NCBI GenBank assembly: GCA_016648135.1
Contig: JADDOH010010142.1
Coordinates: 62,001-126,000 of the forward strand
Direction: 5' to 3'
DNA: 64,000 nucleotides
Source of the DNA: Agrypnia vestita
Taxonomy: Eukaryota > Arthropoda > Insecta > Trichoptera > Phryganeidae
In this document: one piece after another, positions 1-10,808 of the stretch
How the letters are laid out: the number at the start of each line of letters is the position of its first letter
Numbering within the stretch: the first letter of the stretch is position 1
Made by a program: the position numbers and the translations under genes
The notes under the pieces: model-generated
What the model was told of the DNA's origin: nothing
Database searches by the model: none
Seen by the model: only the letters and a program-made list of their open reading frames with translations

Positions 1-213
1 TTCGAACTTTACAGGAGAGCAAAATAATGTTCAGTCAATATTTCTTTTATTATTGAATGATTTCCATATGTGTTTTGAATTAATAAATATGGAAATTGTT
101 TCATAATAAAATAAATATTGATAAAATCAGATTGACAGAACTTTCTTTTGCTCTTCTGTAATATTCAAAATAATCACGAACGCTGTTTTGGCTTTCTACC
201 ATCGATACATTTT
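1..213. repeat. Foldback MITE, left end possibly outside the window
   Basis: The two halves are inverted copies (around 1-105 and 105-213), and the right end reads CTACCATCGATA. The same sequence recurs at 9937-10290, where both ends are visible, so this is a short non-autonomous DNA element with arms of about 100 bp. It lies in or upstream of an intron of the PLEKHM2-like gene. No coding capacity is seen. The superfamily is not determined. Confidence 0.7.
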
Positions 214-640
214 GCGATACACATTTTTTTTTTAAATTAAAAAATTCTACTCTAATAAAAATGTTTTTTAATTTTCTAAGACATTATATTTTTTTAATAG
301 TATTTAGTTTTACCATTTTTTAATTTTTTCAAAATTTACAAGATCGTAGTAATATTTTAAATAAGTCAAAGTTGTAGTTGAACCACATTCTGGTCTTGAT
401 GTGTCCCAAGTTAGCCAAATCGACTGTATATGTTATGTAATGGTGATATGAAATTAATACTAGATAAAAATATTATAATTATCAGATTTCCTTTTATCAA
501 TGCACTTTAAATAACTGGTAGGAAAATAATTAGCACTCGAGGAGATAGCCAAGGTATTTATATCTATATCTTTTAATACCACTGAATTTTTAATAATACG
601 ATTTTGCTTATAATTTGGATATTTAATAATTTGATTACAG
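214..640 (+). other. AT-rich intron sequence upstream of the first recognised exon
   Basis: No exon is recognisable here. The stretch ends in TTGATTACAG, a good splice acceptor directly before codon ATG at 641, so it is read as intron of the PLEKHM2-like gene rather than as promoter. Confidence 0.5.
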
Positions 641-802
641 ATGTTGAAAGTTCGATCAGTGTACTCGCAGGAAAATGGAAAATGGACACCACTCCTAGTA
701 TTTATCACCGATAAAGCTCTGTATGTAGCTGATGTAGAACAGGGAAAACCGTCGTACAACCTGATATGTTTCCTCACCCACGACCAGCTGGATGTGATTG
801 TG
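641..802 (+). CDS. Plekhm2: PLEKHM2-like exon, PH-like N-terminal half
   Basis: Acceptor TTGATTACAG, donor GTG|GTTAGT, phase 0 at both ends, 54 codons. It encodes the beta-strand-rich WTPLLVFITDKALYVAD, typical of the first strands of a PH-like domain. Confidence 0.75.
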
Positions 803-3800
803 GTTAGTACATCTTTGTACAAAAAAGTCGACACTAAAAAGAATAATTTTAATCCAATTTCATGTCAATTTATTTTATTATTTATTTGATTGAATCATTT
901 ATTGTAAAATGAATTTGTGACAATCTATTTAATTCATAAAGGATGTGCCTGGTGACCTGCATTTTACTTCAAGTTCAAAAACATTTTATTTTACAGATTG
1001 GGCCCGATAGTCAATATGTCAAGATATTTGATATAACTGGTGAATGTCGCTGCATTCTGATTACCGGGGACCGGTATCTTTGCCATCGTTTGGTATCATC
1101 TTTGGAATGGAGTTCACGGAACTGTCGAGTTGTTTACGGATCTACAGTGATTATGGGCAGCATCCCATCGATACTTTGGAAGGAGAGAGATTCCCTGAAA
1201 AGGGTTCTGATCAATACGACCTCTGTGCAAAAGGTTCCTAATATTGTTATTATGTGGCCAATTATAAATTGCATTATAAATAGTTTCGACTTAAAAGATA
1301 TCTCGAGTGATTGGATTGATTTTTGTAAAAAAAAAATGTCAACCTAATTCTAACGGCAAACTTGTATTTTATTTTATTGACGTATTTATTTATCTCCTCG
1401 CTTTAAGTTTTTTTTTTCTAAATCTGTTACTTTTCCTTACAGTTTGAAGAATGTGCGTACTACGGCATGGTCGGTAGCAGTTCTCCCGGTTCCTGCAACA
1501 GAGGAAGACCTCCGAGTCCATTTCCTCCCCTCGAAGGTTTTCTAATGTTCAAGACCGAAAAACAAAAGTATTGGCGTCCAAGCCTCTTCTTACTTAAGTT
1601 AGCATTTTTCAATATTACTTAAATGTTATTCAATATCATTTATAATTCAATCTAACTCAGAATTATTTCCATTTATCTCAATTTTAAAAATAATTCTCTG
1701 CGTAGCACAGATTACTAATAAATAAATCCTTTTCCACTTAGGTCTGGTGCCCTGTCATACGGTTCAAGCACACCTCCGACAGAACCGTTATCTGAATATT
1801 GTCTTCCACATTCCATTCGGCTAGAAGGTGTTTTAGGTGTTAGAAGGTATTTTCGACTTTATTTATGATTATTTTATTGGTTGGCACAATATCTATTTAG
1901 TTGAATGCACATTGCCAGGCTCGATACAGCAGCATATAGTAAGTTATATTTGAAATAAGCGGAGCCCAGCTAGAATTTCAGAAAATTAAAATATTGTCAC
2001 GGGATGTGAATAAAAACACTAAAACAATTTAAACTTTTATTTATCATACAAAAAGTCACGACACAAATTGAATCAGAACACTGTTCTTAAATTTATAGTT
2101 AGTAAATGTTTTTAGAATATTCCACATTATTTATTATTACTATTTCTTAATTCACACTGTTTACTGATCAGTTTTTATTCCTTCGATCATTTAAAAAAAA
2201 TTCCATTCAATATTTGCATATAGAAAAATGTGATAGGTACTTCCTCTATTTACTTTTGCTGGAATATACGCATTGGTAACACTGTGCTTGCTTATTATCT
2301 TATTATTTAAATATTGTCGAGTTGAAGGTTCATAAAAAGCACAGACCCTACCTTTGTGCTACCTAATATCTTTAATTTTTATTTCACACAGGTGTACTGA
2401 TGTGCAAGGCAGACCCCATTGTTTTGAAATTGCTCTGAATTCGGGAAATGGATCAACTTTGCAAATGGCCGCTCCCGATGATGATACCGCATCTCAGTGG
2501 TTACAGGCACTTCTAATGCACGCTGCACAGGTATTTCAATTAGAGTTTTAAAATTATTTTTTAGCGCATTTTAGAAATTTTTAGACTTTTATTTTAGACT
2601 AGCTCTTCGTACCCGGCGTTGCACGGGTTAAGGATTAAGTTTAAAATAAATTTGTGGGGGGAAACAAAGGTTTCAGTGTTTTGCAAAGCTTCGAATTAAA
2701 ACAATTATTTTCATTTAACCAAGGCTGGAATGGATAGGATTTTGGCTTATTTTTTCCATCGGAAATATGTATTCAAAATTTGGGTCCATTCGGTGAAGCG
2801 GTGTAGATTTGTACAGAAAATATATCTGGGGGAGAGGATGGGTTAGAAGGGGAAGGGGAAATGTCACCTATATTACCCGACTGGTCCTAAAGAATAAGTT
2901 TGCAAATTTTGAATCCGATTGGTCGAACTCTTTGTATTGTATTGAAATTGAAAAAAAATTAAAGATTTGCATTGAAAATATATAAGTGGTGGGGAAGGGA
3001 AAAAGGGGAGGAGGGAAAAGTAGCCCGCCAGGTCCTAAAGAATAAGCTTCCAAATTTTGAGTCCGATTGGTCGAACGGTACAGATTTGCATTGAAAATAT
3101 ATCAGGAGGACGGAAAGAGGTAAAAGGGGAGTGAGGAAATGTCGTCTATGTTACCCGCCGGGTCCTAAAGCATAGGTATGCAAAATTTGAGTTGAGTCGG
3201 AAAAAGCGGTGTAGATTTGTAGAGAACAGACAGATAGACATTGAGTTTTATAGGTATAGATTTTTAGATAAAATACATTAGATTCCGAGATGAATGCTGA
3301 AATAAAATCACGAATAATCGATTTCAAGGTTAATCCAAAAGCATTAAAAAATTAACCAAAAATACTAAAAACTTGTAAAAATCACACTTATTGTCCGAAA
3401 ATCGCGTACATGTTTGTTTACGCACAACAAAAATGCTGCAGGGTTGTCAATTGCTTTTTTTTGCACAATTATTATTTACTTCACTAGAAATGTCAACAAG
3501 TAAGAAAATTTAATCACTCAGAGAAATAAGAAAATAAAGAGGAATGATTTGGCCCTTTTTGATAAATTGACAGTCCCTATGTATACTGTCGAATCTGCAA
3601 AAATTTGATTTTCATTGACTATCTTAAACTATCAAATTTACTCTATGTTAAAAAAAGTTATATTTCCCTTTGTATTCATTCGTCTTTTTTTAAATGAAAA
3701 TGCAACTTTGTCTTTGATATTGTTTAAAAATATAGAGTAAATTGGATAGTTTAAGATAGTAAAATGAGAATCGAATTTTTGCAGATTTGACAGTGTAGAG

Positions 3801-5845
3801 ACCGTCGAAATTTTACTTTGAATATTTCACTTGATTTTTCAGTGAAAAATTTGTTATCCTGCTGCTCAAGGCTGTCTAAAAGTAATTCCGTCTATTTTAA
3901 ACATGTTGAAGAAATCAACTCATTCCTCTGTCATTATTACAGTAAAACCTCGTTATTGGGGAATCCAAGGGAATCCAAAAAGCCTATGAAATCGTTGTTT
4001 TAAGTTGTTGCTTAAGAATATACTTTGCGTCTGCGAATAAGTCTATGCCAAGGGAATTGTCGTATTTCAAGAATAAGTTTATGATTCTACTGATACCGAG
4101 TTTTTTGTGGCCTGAGTTTATAGTTTTTGGGTCGGAAAAGAGTTGTATGTCGTGAACGATGGATTGGTACGTGACAATAATTTGACAATACTTGACAATA
4201 ACTCAGGACAGTCCACATTATTATTTAATATATTATGAAGAAATTTAATAGCTAGAATTTAATATTTAAACTTTAACTTATTATAAAATATTTTATATTG
4301 GTGTTTATTGAGTTTCTTTATCATTTTTGGCTTTGTAGTTCTTGGACATGGTCTTTTGATATTCATTTTACACAACACAAGGTTGTGATCTGAGCCGAAT
4401 GTTTTTAGAATTTTTTTGTTTGTAATGACGTAGTCTAGTCTTGTATTATAATGATATATGTAAATCAATATTACATTTTTAAATTTATTTTTCTTATCTA
4501 CTGTCCACAAATATTTTATAAGAATTATTAAAATGTGGATAATAATTTTCCAGGCTCTCGAGGGTCCCAAGGTAGACAAGAGCAAGAACTCTCTTCCCCC
4601 GTGCTGCACTCTACTGGCTACATCTGAACACATCATAACTCTTAGGGAACAATTGCATCCACCAAAATCTCTAACAGAAAGCGATATTACACTGACCAAT
4701 GAAACAATTGATGGTGATGATTCTGAACAATCGGGTAATTTATTTTAAATGCCTTTAAATGAATGAATTGTGATTTTATTAATATTACATGGCGAAATAT
4801 AGGGGTACTTTTCATTAAAAGGGAAAAATTCTATTGGCTCACGATTCTACAATTTCAAAATTATTTGCTACACCTAATATTTTGTCGACTCTTACATTTG
4901 ACAAATCTCCTATTTTCAGATGTACCAAATCAACCATCTTTAGTCAAAAATTGTGTTGAAATATTATCCTGTGCCCTCATTAAAGATCTTACGGCTTTCA
5001 AGATTCCGGACAACGACGACAATTGGTGTATTTTGGTAATAACAACAGTATTAACTTGATCCATAATACTTATATTACTTTTTCAAGTACTTTTCAATAT
5101 ACAATTTTATTGTGTCTTTTAGGAATTTGTTTTCTGCGAAGTTCGTGAAGGAACTGAAATGGGATTACTGTTTGGGAGCAGTGCTGAACTAGATAGGTTC
5201 ATAGGGACAGTGGAAGCACTTTGGCATAAGACAAACGTGAGTATTTTGATAAGAAGAACATAGAGTTTTCTAGTAAAAAAGGGTATAATATTGTTTTTTT
5301 ATTTCATATTTCTATCATTTTTTTCTTTTATTGCCTTGTATGTATTGCTTTGTGTTAGGATTGTATTTTTCAGCGCGAGCAGTGATTTCTCTGCATCAAT
5401 AGAACTACAACTTTTTAATTTAATATATCATATTCGAATTTTGCATTTCATATTTATGTACCCAGAATTCTGTGTTGACAATTTGTGCGACTTTTTAGAG
5501 CTGTATTTAAAATTTATGACAAGAATTTTTTTGCGACCTGAAGAGTGTTTTATTTTAAATAACTAAATTGAATTGCGATTTGTGTACTGCTTAATAGCGA
5601 TGCGATTGATGCCTTTTTTATTATTGTTACTACTTTTGACAATTGTATTGCGTATTTAATAATGATGATTAATAAGTTTTTAATAGTTTTTCATGATTCA
5701 ACATAGAACGATTTTTTATTTACAGAATGGTGTATTCCCTATAAGCGTTTTGCCGAAAACAGAGTCGGTCAGCGGACGGTGCAGTGAATGGCATCATTGC
5801 TTAGAGACAGCCTGGGACAAAATGCTTCCAGCTCCTCAACGATAA
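641..5845 (+). CDS. Plekhm2: PLEKHM2-like (SKIP/Prd1-type) PH-domain protein, C-terminal part, nine exons
   Basis: Exons: 641-802, 997-1233 (3' limit uncertain), 1443-1597, 1742-1846, 2392-2530, 4554-4734, 4920-5035, 5123-5236 and 5726-5845 (TAA stop). Phases agree at every junction and give about 442 codons. The first two exons read as a PH-like fold. The next three form a canonical PH domain with LEGFLMFK at its start and the invariant Trp in QWLQALL near its end. The tail carries CCTLLATSEHIITL, SELDRFIGTVEALW and a last helix ending in ETAWDKMLP. That order matches my recollection of the PLEKHM2 C terminus. In known family members an N-terminal RUN domain binds kinesin light chain and the protein works with Arl8 in lysosome movement; no RUN domain is in this window, so the gene must begin further left. 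ATG 641 directly follows a splice acceptor and is probably internal. The alternative is another PLEKHM-family member. Confidence 0.75.
997..1233 (+). CDS. Plekhm2: PLEKHM2-like exon, PH-like C-terminal half, 3' border uncertain
   Basis: The acceptor TTTTACAG is good. The first part (YVKIFDITGECRCILITGD to LVSSLEW) completes a PH-like domain ending in a helix. After LEW the reading in this frame looks unlike a conserved protein, and another frame is open from 1044 to 1241. The phase-0 donor chosen (AAG|GTTCCT at 1233) is weak; TTG|GT at 1092 and ACA|GT at 1146 also keep phase. An assembly error or a shorter exon is possible. Confidence 0.5.
1443..1597 (+). CDS. Plekhm2: PLEKHM2-like exon, start of canonical PH domain
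   Basis: It encodes FEECAYYG, a Pro/Ser-rich linker, then LEGFLMFK and YWRPSLFLLK, strands 1 and 2 of a PH domain. Acceptor CCTTACAG, donor TTAA|GTTAGC; the split Lys codon is completed by the next exon. Confidence 0.8.
1742..1846 (+). CDS. Plekhm2: PLEKHM2-like exon, middle of PH domain
   Basis: It starts inside the Lys codon and encodes SGALSYGSS and later SIRLEGVLGVRR. It ends in AGAAG|GTATTT. Phase 2 at both ends. Confidence 0.8.
2392..2530 (+). CDS. Plekhm2: PLEKHM2-like exon, end of PH domain
   Basis: It encodes GRPHCFEIAL, LQMAAPDDDTASQWLQALL and MHAAQ: the last strands and the C-terminal helix with the conserved PH tryptophan. Acceptor TTTCACACAG, donor GCACAG|GTATTT. Confidence 0.85.
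2605..3260. repeat. Interspersed repeat with internal tandem units
   Basis: It begins at CGTACCCGGCGTTGCACG and ends near ACAGACAGATAGACATTG, followed by a GAGTTTTATAGG motif. Inside, a unit of roughly 130-150 bp recurs about four times; each contains 'ccgattggtcga' or similar, 'gcattgaaaatata' and 'ggtcctaaagaata'. Shorter degenerate pieces appear near 13250-13410, 22545-22600 and 48725-48760. No ORF is recognised. It lies in the intron between exons 2392-2530 and 4554-4734. Confidence 0.6.
3569..3807. repeat. MITE-like inverted repeat in intron
   Basis: The left arm (GACAGTCCCTATG... GAATCTGCAAAAATT... CTTAAACTATC) is the inverted complement of the right arm ending in GACAGTGTAGAGACCGTCG. 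Arms are about 80 bp with a 75 bp spacer. Confidence 0.65.
3938..4000. repeat. Fragment resembling a pogo/Tigger-type terminus
   Basis: The sequence TTACAGTAAAACCTCGTTA resembles pogo-type terminal repeats and the ends of the element at 5871-6190. No matching second end was found, so this is a fragment call. Confidence 0.35.
4259..4540 (-). pseudogene. LINE endonuclease-domain fragment
   Basis: The translation carries TRLDYVITNKKIL followed by GSDHNLVLCKM. The R-x-DY-(I/V) and SDH motifs are those of the apurinic-type endonuclease domain of non-LTR retrotransposons (SDH holds the catalytic His). It runs against the host gene and abuts the acceptor of exon 4554. No reverse transcriptase follows, so it is a truncated remnant. 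Confidence 0.55.
4554..4734 (+). CDS. Plekhm2: PLEKHM2-like exon after the PH domain
   Basis: It encodes LPPCCTLLATSEHIITLREQ and an acidic linker (DGDDSEQS). Acceptor TTTTCCAG, donor TCGG|GTAATT. The CC-x-LL segment matches the strand following the PH domain in PLEKHM2 as I recall it. Confidence 0.8.
4920..5035 (+). CDS. Plekhm2: PLEKHM2-like exon
   Basis: It encodes NCVEILSCALIKDLTAFKIP and DNWCIL. Acceptor TATTTTCAG, donor TTG|GTAATA. It starts with two bases completing an Asp codon. Confidence 0.8.
5123..5236 (+). CDS. Plekhm2: PLEKHM2-like exon
   Basis: It encodes EFVFCEVREGTEMGLLF and SSAELDRFIGTVEALW; 38 codons, phase 0. Acceptor TCTTTTAG, donor AAC|GTGAGT. Confidence 0.85.
5726..5845 (+). 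CDS. Plekhm2: PLEKHM2-like terminal exon with stop codon
   Basis: It encodes NGVFPISVLPKTESV, the helix HCLETAWDKMLP and a TAA stop at 5843-5845. Acceptor TTATTTACAG. The protein ends shortly after the Trp-containing helix, as expected for the family. Confidence 0.85.
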   Translation, partial: NGVFPISVLPKTESVSGRCSEWHHCLETAWDKMLPAPQR

Positions 5846-5870
5846 AGGTGTGGATGGTAGAAAAATGTGT

Positions 5871-6190
5871 GGTAAACCTCGTTAATTCAAATGTAGAAAA
5901 ATCAGTATTATTAAAAGTTGAGTTTTAAAAATGCTGAATTTTAAAAATGCATTACATATAAACACTTCAATATTAATCATTTTGTCTCTCCAAAAATTTG
6001 ATAATAAATTGATAATATTTGCTTTTTGTATAAACATTTTATTGTGTATTTAGTATTAACTATTCGGTATTATTTCAAAAATCTCATAATAAATAAAAAT
6101 TGTTAAATTTTTTAATGGTTATATCGACATTATTAAATTTTTTTTTACTGTTCTTGACCGCTTAAATTTTGGATTAACGAGGTTTTACTA
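5871..6190. repeat. pogo/Tigger-like MITE in the 3' UTR region
   Basis: Left end GTAAACCTCGTTAATTCAAA and right end TTTGGATTAACGAGGTTTTAC are inverted copies, with TA near the outer limits. The 320 bp interior has no ORF but contains overlapping AATAAATAAA near 6090, the first strong-looking poly(A) signals after the stop codon at 5845. Confidence 0.65.
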
Positions 6191-7918
6191 ATATTTATTT
6201 TTATGTACATTTTTTTTAGAAGATACATATGGGTTTTTCTGTATAAATGACCCAAATTTATTTATTGTTGATGCTACGTTTTATATTGCACAAGTTTTAT
6301 GTGAATATTATTTCGCCAAATCAATAATCATAGCGATTTCTTCCTTATGAATGTTAATACTTCACATGGTTGGCATAAATAATGTTTTTTGTTCATTTTA
6401 AGTATAGTAATAGTTTAATAATCTGAGTGATGGAAATGCGATTGAATATTCCAGCATAATTTTTTTACAAATTGCTGTTTATCTTTGTTTTATATTAGAT
6501 GTAGCAAATATTTTTGATTTTGTTATTATTTTTCTAGTTTTATATTACCTTTATATAATTTTTATAATTAAATTTATGTGATATTAACCATGATAAAAAA
6601 TATATATATAATATTTATAGATTTGCAAGTGAATAATTCTTTAGGTGCGTATAAACGGTGTTGTCTCAGATATTTGATTTTAAAAAACTTTGCATATCAG
6701 TTGCTTATTTTACTCAGCTTACAAAAACAATAGGCAACGAATGACAGTTGGCTCCATATTGAACAGAATTGAGTACGGAATGAGACATTTATCATCTTTG
6801 TATTTTGTGGGCAGCGCGGCAAATAATTTTTCCGTTGTCTGCCGTGCTAAATAATACACGAAAGCCTTATTTTTACTTGATTGTTTTTTTTATTTAACAA
6901 CGGGGTTGGACGCCACTAATTTTTAAAAATAATTTTTTAAAGGTAACCAAGGTTTTTATTAGTACTTGTTTTATCACATTACCACTGTAAATTTTTATAC
7001 TATAACAATTTCTTTCGACTTATCATACTAGTATTGCCTTTTCCAAGGAAAATGGTTATAAAATAAAATACTGAACTTACATTGGGATTCTGTTTGTTTT
7101 ATTTCATATTTTGATAGATTTTACTGCCAAAGGTTCAAAAATAATGTAATATAGTATCAATAAATTGAATAAAAAACATATTTGAAAGTGAGCATTATTG
7201 CGAGCGCGGTCCCGCGCGCGAGACAAGGTGATTTGAACACAAATTTAGAGTGAACCAAGGTTTATTGAAAAGATATATTTCTAAAATCACAATCTACGAA
7301 ACAAAGTCTTTTGTGTGATATACGATTCGCAATAAATGTTAAATAAAAAGATAACAATAACCGAAAACAAGACTCACGCACTACCAACGGACACTGAAAA
7401 CGTTTTTGTAAATTTATCCAAAGATTACGTCATTTTTGAAAAAGGCAAACTATTTCAAAAATAATACAAATATAAAATAAACAACAACGTAGACACCTTT
7501 ATCAGCAATTACTTCAATAAATAATAAGAAACCATCGCACACCTTTCGCACCGATCATAGAAAAAATGGATTACTTTTAATTCGTTCTAAGAATGAATTT
7601 AAAATTTTTTACACCTGAGAACCTTCATTTAAGAATACACGCGAAGGGATTTTGAACTTTATTCTGTAATATTATAATAGATAAACGGAAAAAATGCACG
7701 CACGTAGAAGCGCGGATCCGTGCTGTGGCATACCAAAGGTTAATAAATACCAAACTATGATTTTATATTTTATCTTATTGTTTGGTTACTATATTTAAAA
7801 ATCTTTTGGCGTAGGCTAACTTGGCAAATAATTGTTATTATTCTCAAAATTCCATAATTTCTACATTTTGAACACCGTGCTGAGAACTGCATTTAGTGTT
7901 AGTATCTACTGCTGTGTT
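6191..7918. other. Intergenic sequence, no gene recognised
   Basis: AT-rich, with several AATAAA motifs that could serve the upstream gene (for example near 7060). A patch with GAGCGCGGTCCCGCGCGCG near 7200 and GCACGCACGTAGAAGCGCGG near 7695 is richer in GC and may be an unclassified mobile remnant. Confidence 0.4.
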
Positions 7919-7922
7919 TTAA

Positions 7923-8421
7923 CCCTTTATGGGGCCGACCCGTTGCCGAACTAACTGCTCGTATTGATAATTCATATGCTACTCGTAGTATTGTCAATCT
8001 TAGTTAGGTGACGTTCTATAGAACATTAATTGGTTGATAAAACCTTCAGCAATGTTTGTTCCGTTCCGTTCCGAAGTTTGTTCCGAATCACTTGCAACTA
8101 ATTTTTATGCATGATATGCCATCCGGTTTTTAATTTCAAAAACTTTATTGTCTTATGAGTCGTATATTTCCAGACACCGCTAACTCCAAACCAAAGAAAT
8201 TTACAGCAGGTCAAGTAATTTATACCTTATTGTGTGAGATGTTATTACCTACACTGCTAGTTTTTCTAGAAAGTTTGTTTACATTTATAACAAACTTTTT
8301 AGAAAAACTAACAGTGTAGGTAATAACATCTCACACAATAAGGTACAAATTACTTGACCCTCTGTAAATTGTTTTGATATTGAGTTAGCGGTGTCTGGAA
8401 ATATACGACTCTTATAAAGGG
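7923..8421. mobile_element. piggyBac-type non-autonomous element flanked by TTAA
   Basis: TTAA at 7919-7922 and 8422-8425 flank inverted ends CCCTTTAT and ATAAAGGG, the hallmark of piggyBac insertion. From about 8157 to 8412 the interior is a near-perfect palindrome (arms of about 120 bp beginning GAGTCGTATATTTCCAGAC). There is no transposase ORF; it would depend on an enzyme supplied elsewhere. Confidence 0.7.
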
Positions 8422-8425
8422 TTAA

Positions 8426-9936
8426 AGCATCACTTTTGAATTAAACTATTTAAAGTTCGTAATACTTAAATTGTGAATTGAGTTTAAAATCGGATACCAG
8501 TATAAGAGTTAAGAAATACAAGTTATTAATTAGTCAGTACCTAATCAATTTGTGGAGTCAAAAATTCTTTGTGATTTTTTTACAGAAATGGTTGGTACTT
8601 TAATTTTAAAATATTCAATAATGAATTATGTATTCTGAAATACTTAGTACTCAATAATATTTAAATTTGTATAATTTAATGTCTGTGCATTATAAGTTGT
8701 GATAATTTATTTTATAGGTTGTTTTTACATGTTTTTTACAATGGGTACCCATATTTTAATATCTTTGAATAAGACTTTCTTGAAATATTTCTTAAAAGTA
8801 CCTATTTCGATTCATTTTTCTATTTTCTGAAATTTGATTTCAAATACTGGAATTTGTTTCATTTAACATTGGAGCATTCAGGGCTATGCTTTCACTTCAT
8901 TTAATTTAAGTGATCACGTTTAATCCACTGTTTTTTAAGTAATTTGATTACTTTATATATTTTTATCGTAAATAAATAAATTATATATATTATATTTTTT
9001 AACGTATATAAATAAATTATTCTCACACATTTCAGTACTTGTAGCTTGTGAAATTTATAAACAGGCAAAGAGATTCAAGTGAAAGCAAAGCACATTTTTC
9101 TTAGAATTGGGTAATCTTGATTCTTTATTTAGTTTTTTTATTAGTATTTTTTTAATTTCCGTATTTAGAGAATATTGATGTATCAACCATTAATTTATTT
9201 ATGTTCGCATGTATAGTTAAGCTACGCTAAGTTGCCGCTGTTTTTAACGTATGTTTCAATTCAAATAGAATATGGCATTTGCCATTTAGATTTTACATTA
9301 TTTTGTTGTCCTTTAGAAACGTGGCAATGCTTGTTCAGACCCACATTATGATGCAACTAGTGACTTTGCTTTGGCCGTTGTTAAGTATATGCAAATTTGA
9401 TATTTATTTAAGGCATATATATATTACATAATTTATAAACAATTGTACTCTTTATTTGATTTTCGTGATTTCATGTGATATTATTTTAATAGATGTTTAA
9501 CACCAGGGCAATTCTTGTACAAAGTGTATTTATTTATTATAAAGTTATTTCTTTATTACGCTAATGCACTATTCTCATTATTTATCAAGGCCTGAGTTGT
9601 TATCATATTCATCATTTTGATATGAGTTTTAAAATAAATACTATTTTTAAAGTTCATTATGGCATTTATTATTTTTTCTAGTCCCATGTGATAAATTTAA
9701 GATAATATGTATACATATATATATATCATCATTATAATATAAAATACTCATTAGGATTGAATACTTCTTGAAAATTGTAAACTAAAATTTAAAAAAATTG
9801 TAGTTTTTAGAAAATAAGAAAATAATATTCTGAGACAATGGATCATAAACCATTACTGTATAACCTTAACCTAGCTTATACATATATCTGTAAAATAGTG
9901 CACCAAAATTATTGTAAAAGGATTTTGAAAGTACTT
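8426..9936. other. Intergenic AT-rich sequence, nothing recognised
   Basis: No coding region, RNA gene or clear repeat structure was seen on either strand, apart from short AT-microsatellites such as the TATATA run near 9715. Confidence 0.4.
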
Positions 9937-10290
9937 ATCGAGGGTGATTATTTCGAACTTATGGGAGAACAAAATAACGTTATGTCAGTCTAATTTCTTT
10001 TATTATTAAACGATTTCCATATTTGTTAATCCAAAACCCATATGGAAATCATGTTCTTAGGTTTTCACGGCCATTCAGAACTTCAGGTTTGTGTTTTCTG
10101 GGATATTATGCCGTGTTAATAGGGCCGGAAAGGTCGTAATAACATGGCGTAATACCCCAGAAAACACAAACCTGAACATATGGAAATCGTTGAATAATAA
10201 AACGAATATTGACAAAATCACATACATTATTTTGTTCTCCTGTAAAGTTTGAATTAATCACTAATGCCCTTTTGGCTTCCTACCCTCGAT
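9937..10290. repeat. Foldback MITE, second copy, carrying a nested insertion
   Basis: Outer ends ATCGAGGGT and ACCCTCGAT are inverted copies; inner arms match the copy at 1-213 (TTTCTTTTATTATT, CGATTTCCATAT). The loop is interrupted by the snapback repeat at 10051-10176, which is therefore the younger insertion. Confidence 0.7.
10051..10176. mobile_element. Snapback repeat (family A, copy 1) with 12-bp target duplication
   Basis: It is flanked by exact direct repeats CATATGGAAATC at 10039-10050 and 10177-10188. The left end reads TTAGGTTTTCACGGCC, as in the copy at 49944-50160. The body is an imperfect hairpin (TTCAGGTTTGTGTTTTCTGG paired with its complement). No ORF. A Penelope-like origin is inferred from the long target duplication and from the hammerhead-like core of the second copy. 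Confidence 0.65.
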
Positions 10291-10480
10291 ATATTCATTT
10301 TATATTTACAGCTTTCTCTAATTCTGAATTTGTACAAAAAGTACATAATACTATTCAATATAAATCTAAATTGCAAGTCCAATGTACGTTTTTACATTGG
10401 GAAACTTGTGCTTATTGAGAAAATAATTTGGGTTTTAATTTAATTTTGAAATGTAATTAAAAAAGAAATTCTGTGTTTTT

Positions 10481-10808
10481 ACTCCCTTCCTTTTAACTCG
10501 TAGCGTCTGCTTGCTTGCTTGCTTGTCTGACGAAAAAACTTTGGATCATTTTTTAACCCTTTTCCTCATGATAAAATCGAGCTGAAACTTTGCAGGCAGA
10601 CTCGTGGCGACGATAAAAATGATCTAACAAACTTTCATTTTAAAAAATTTAATAATTATAGTATAATTTTGGATTTTTAGAAATTTTAATGGTTTTTTTT
10701 AAATTGGAATCATTCTATATTAGTATTTAGCCCGACGCGTGTATAGACACGAAACCTAATTAAAAGCGAAAGGGAGTATTGTAAAACTTTTTATGGGTTA
10801 GTTTTTTT
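10481..10808 (-). repeat. ACTAACCC/GGGAGT interspersed repeat, copy 1
   Basis: Read on the - strand it runs from CTAACCCATAAAAAG to AAGGAAGGGAGTAAAAA, matching copies at 25255-25545, 54851-55137, 59929-60185 and 60190-60418. Subterminal ACTCCCTTTC and GAAAGGGAGT are inverted. Class unknown; no ORF. Confidence 0.6.
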
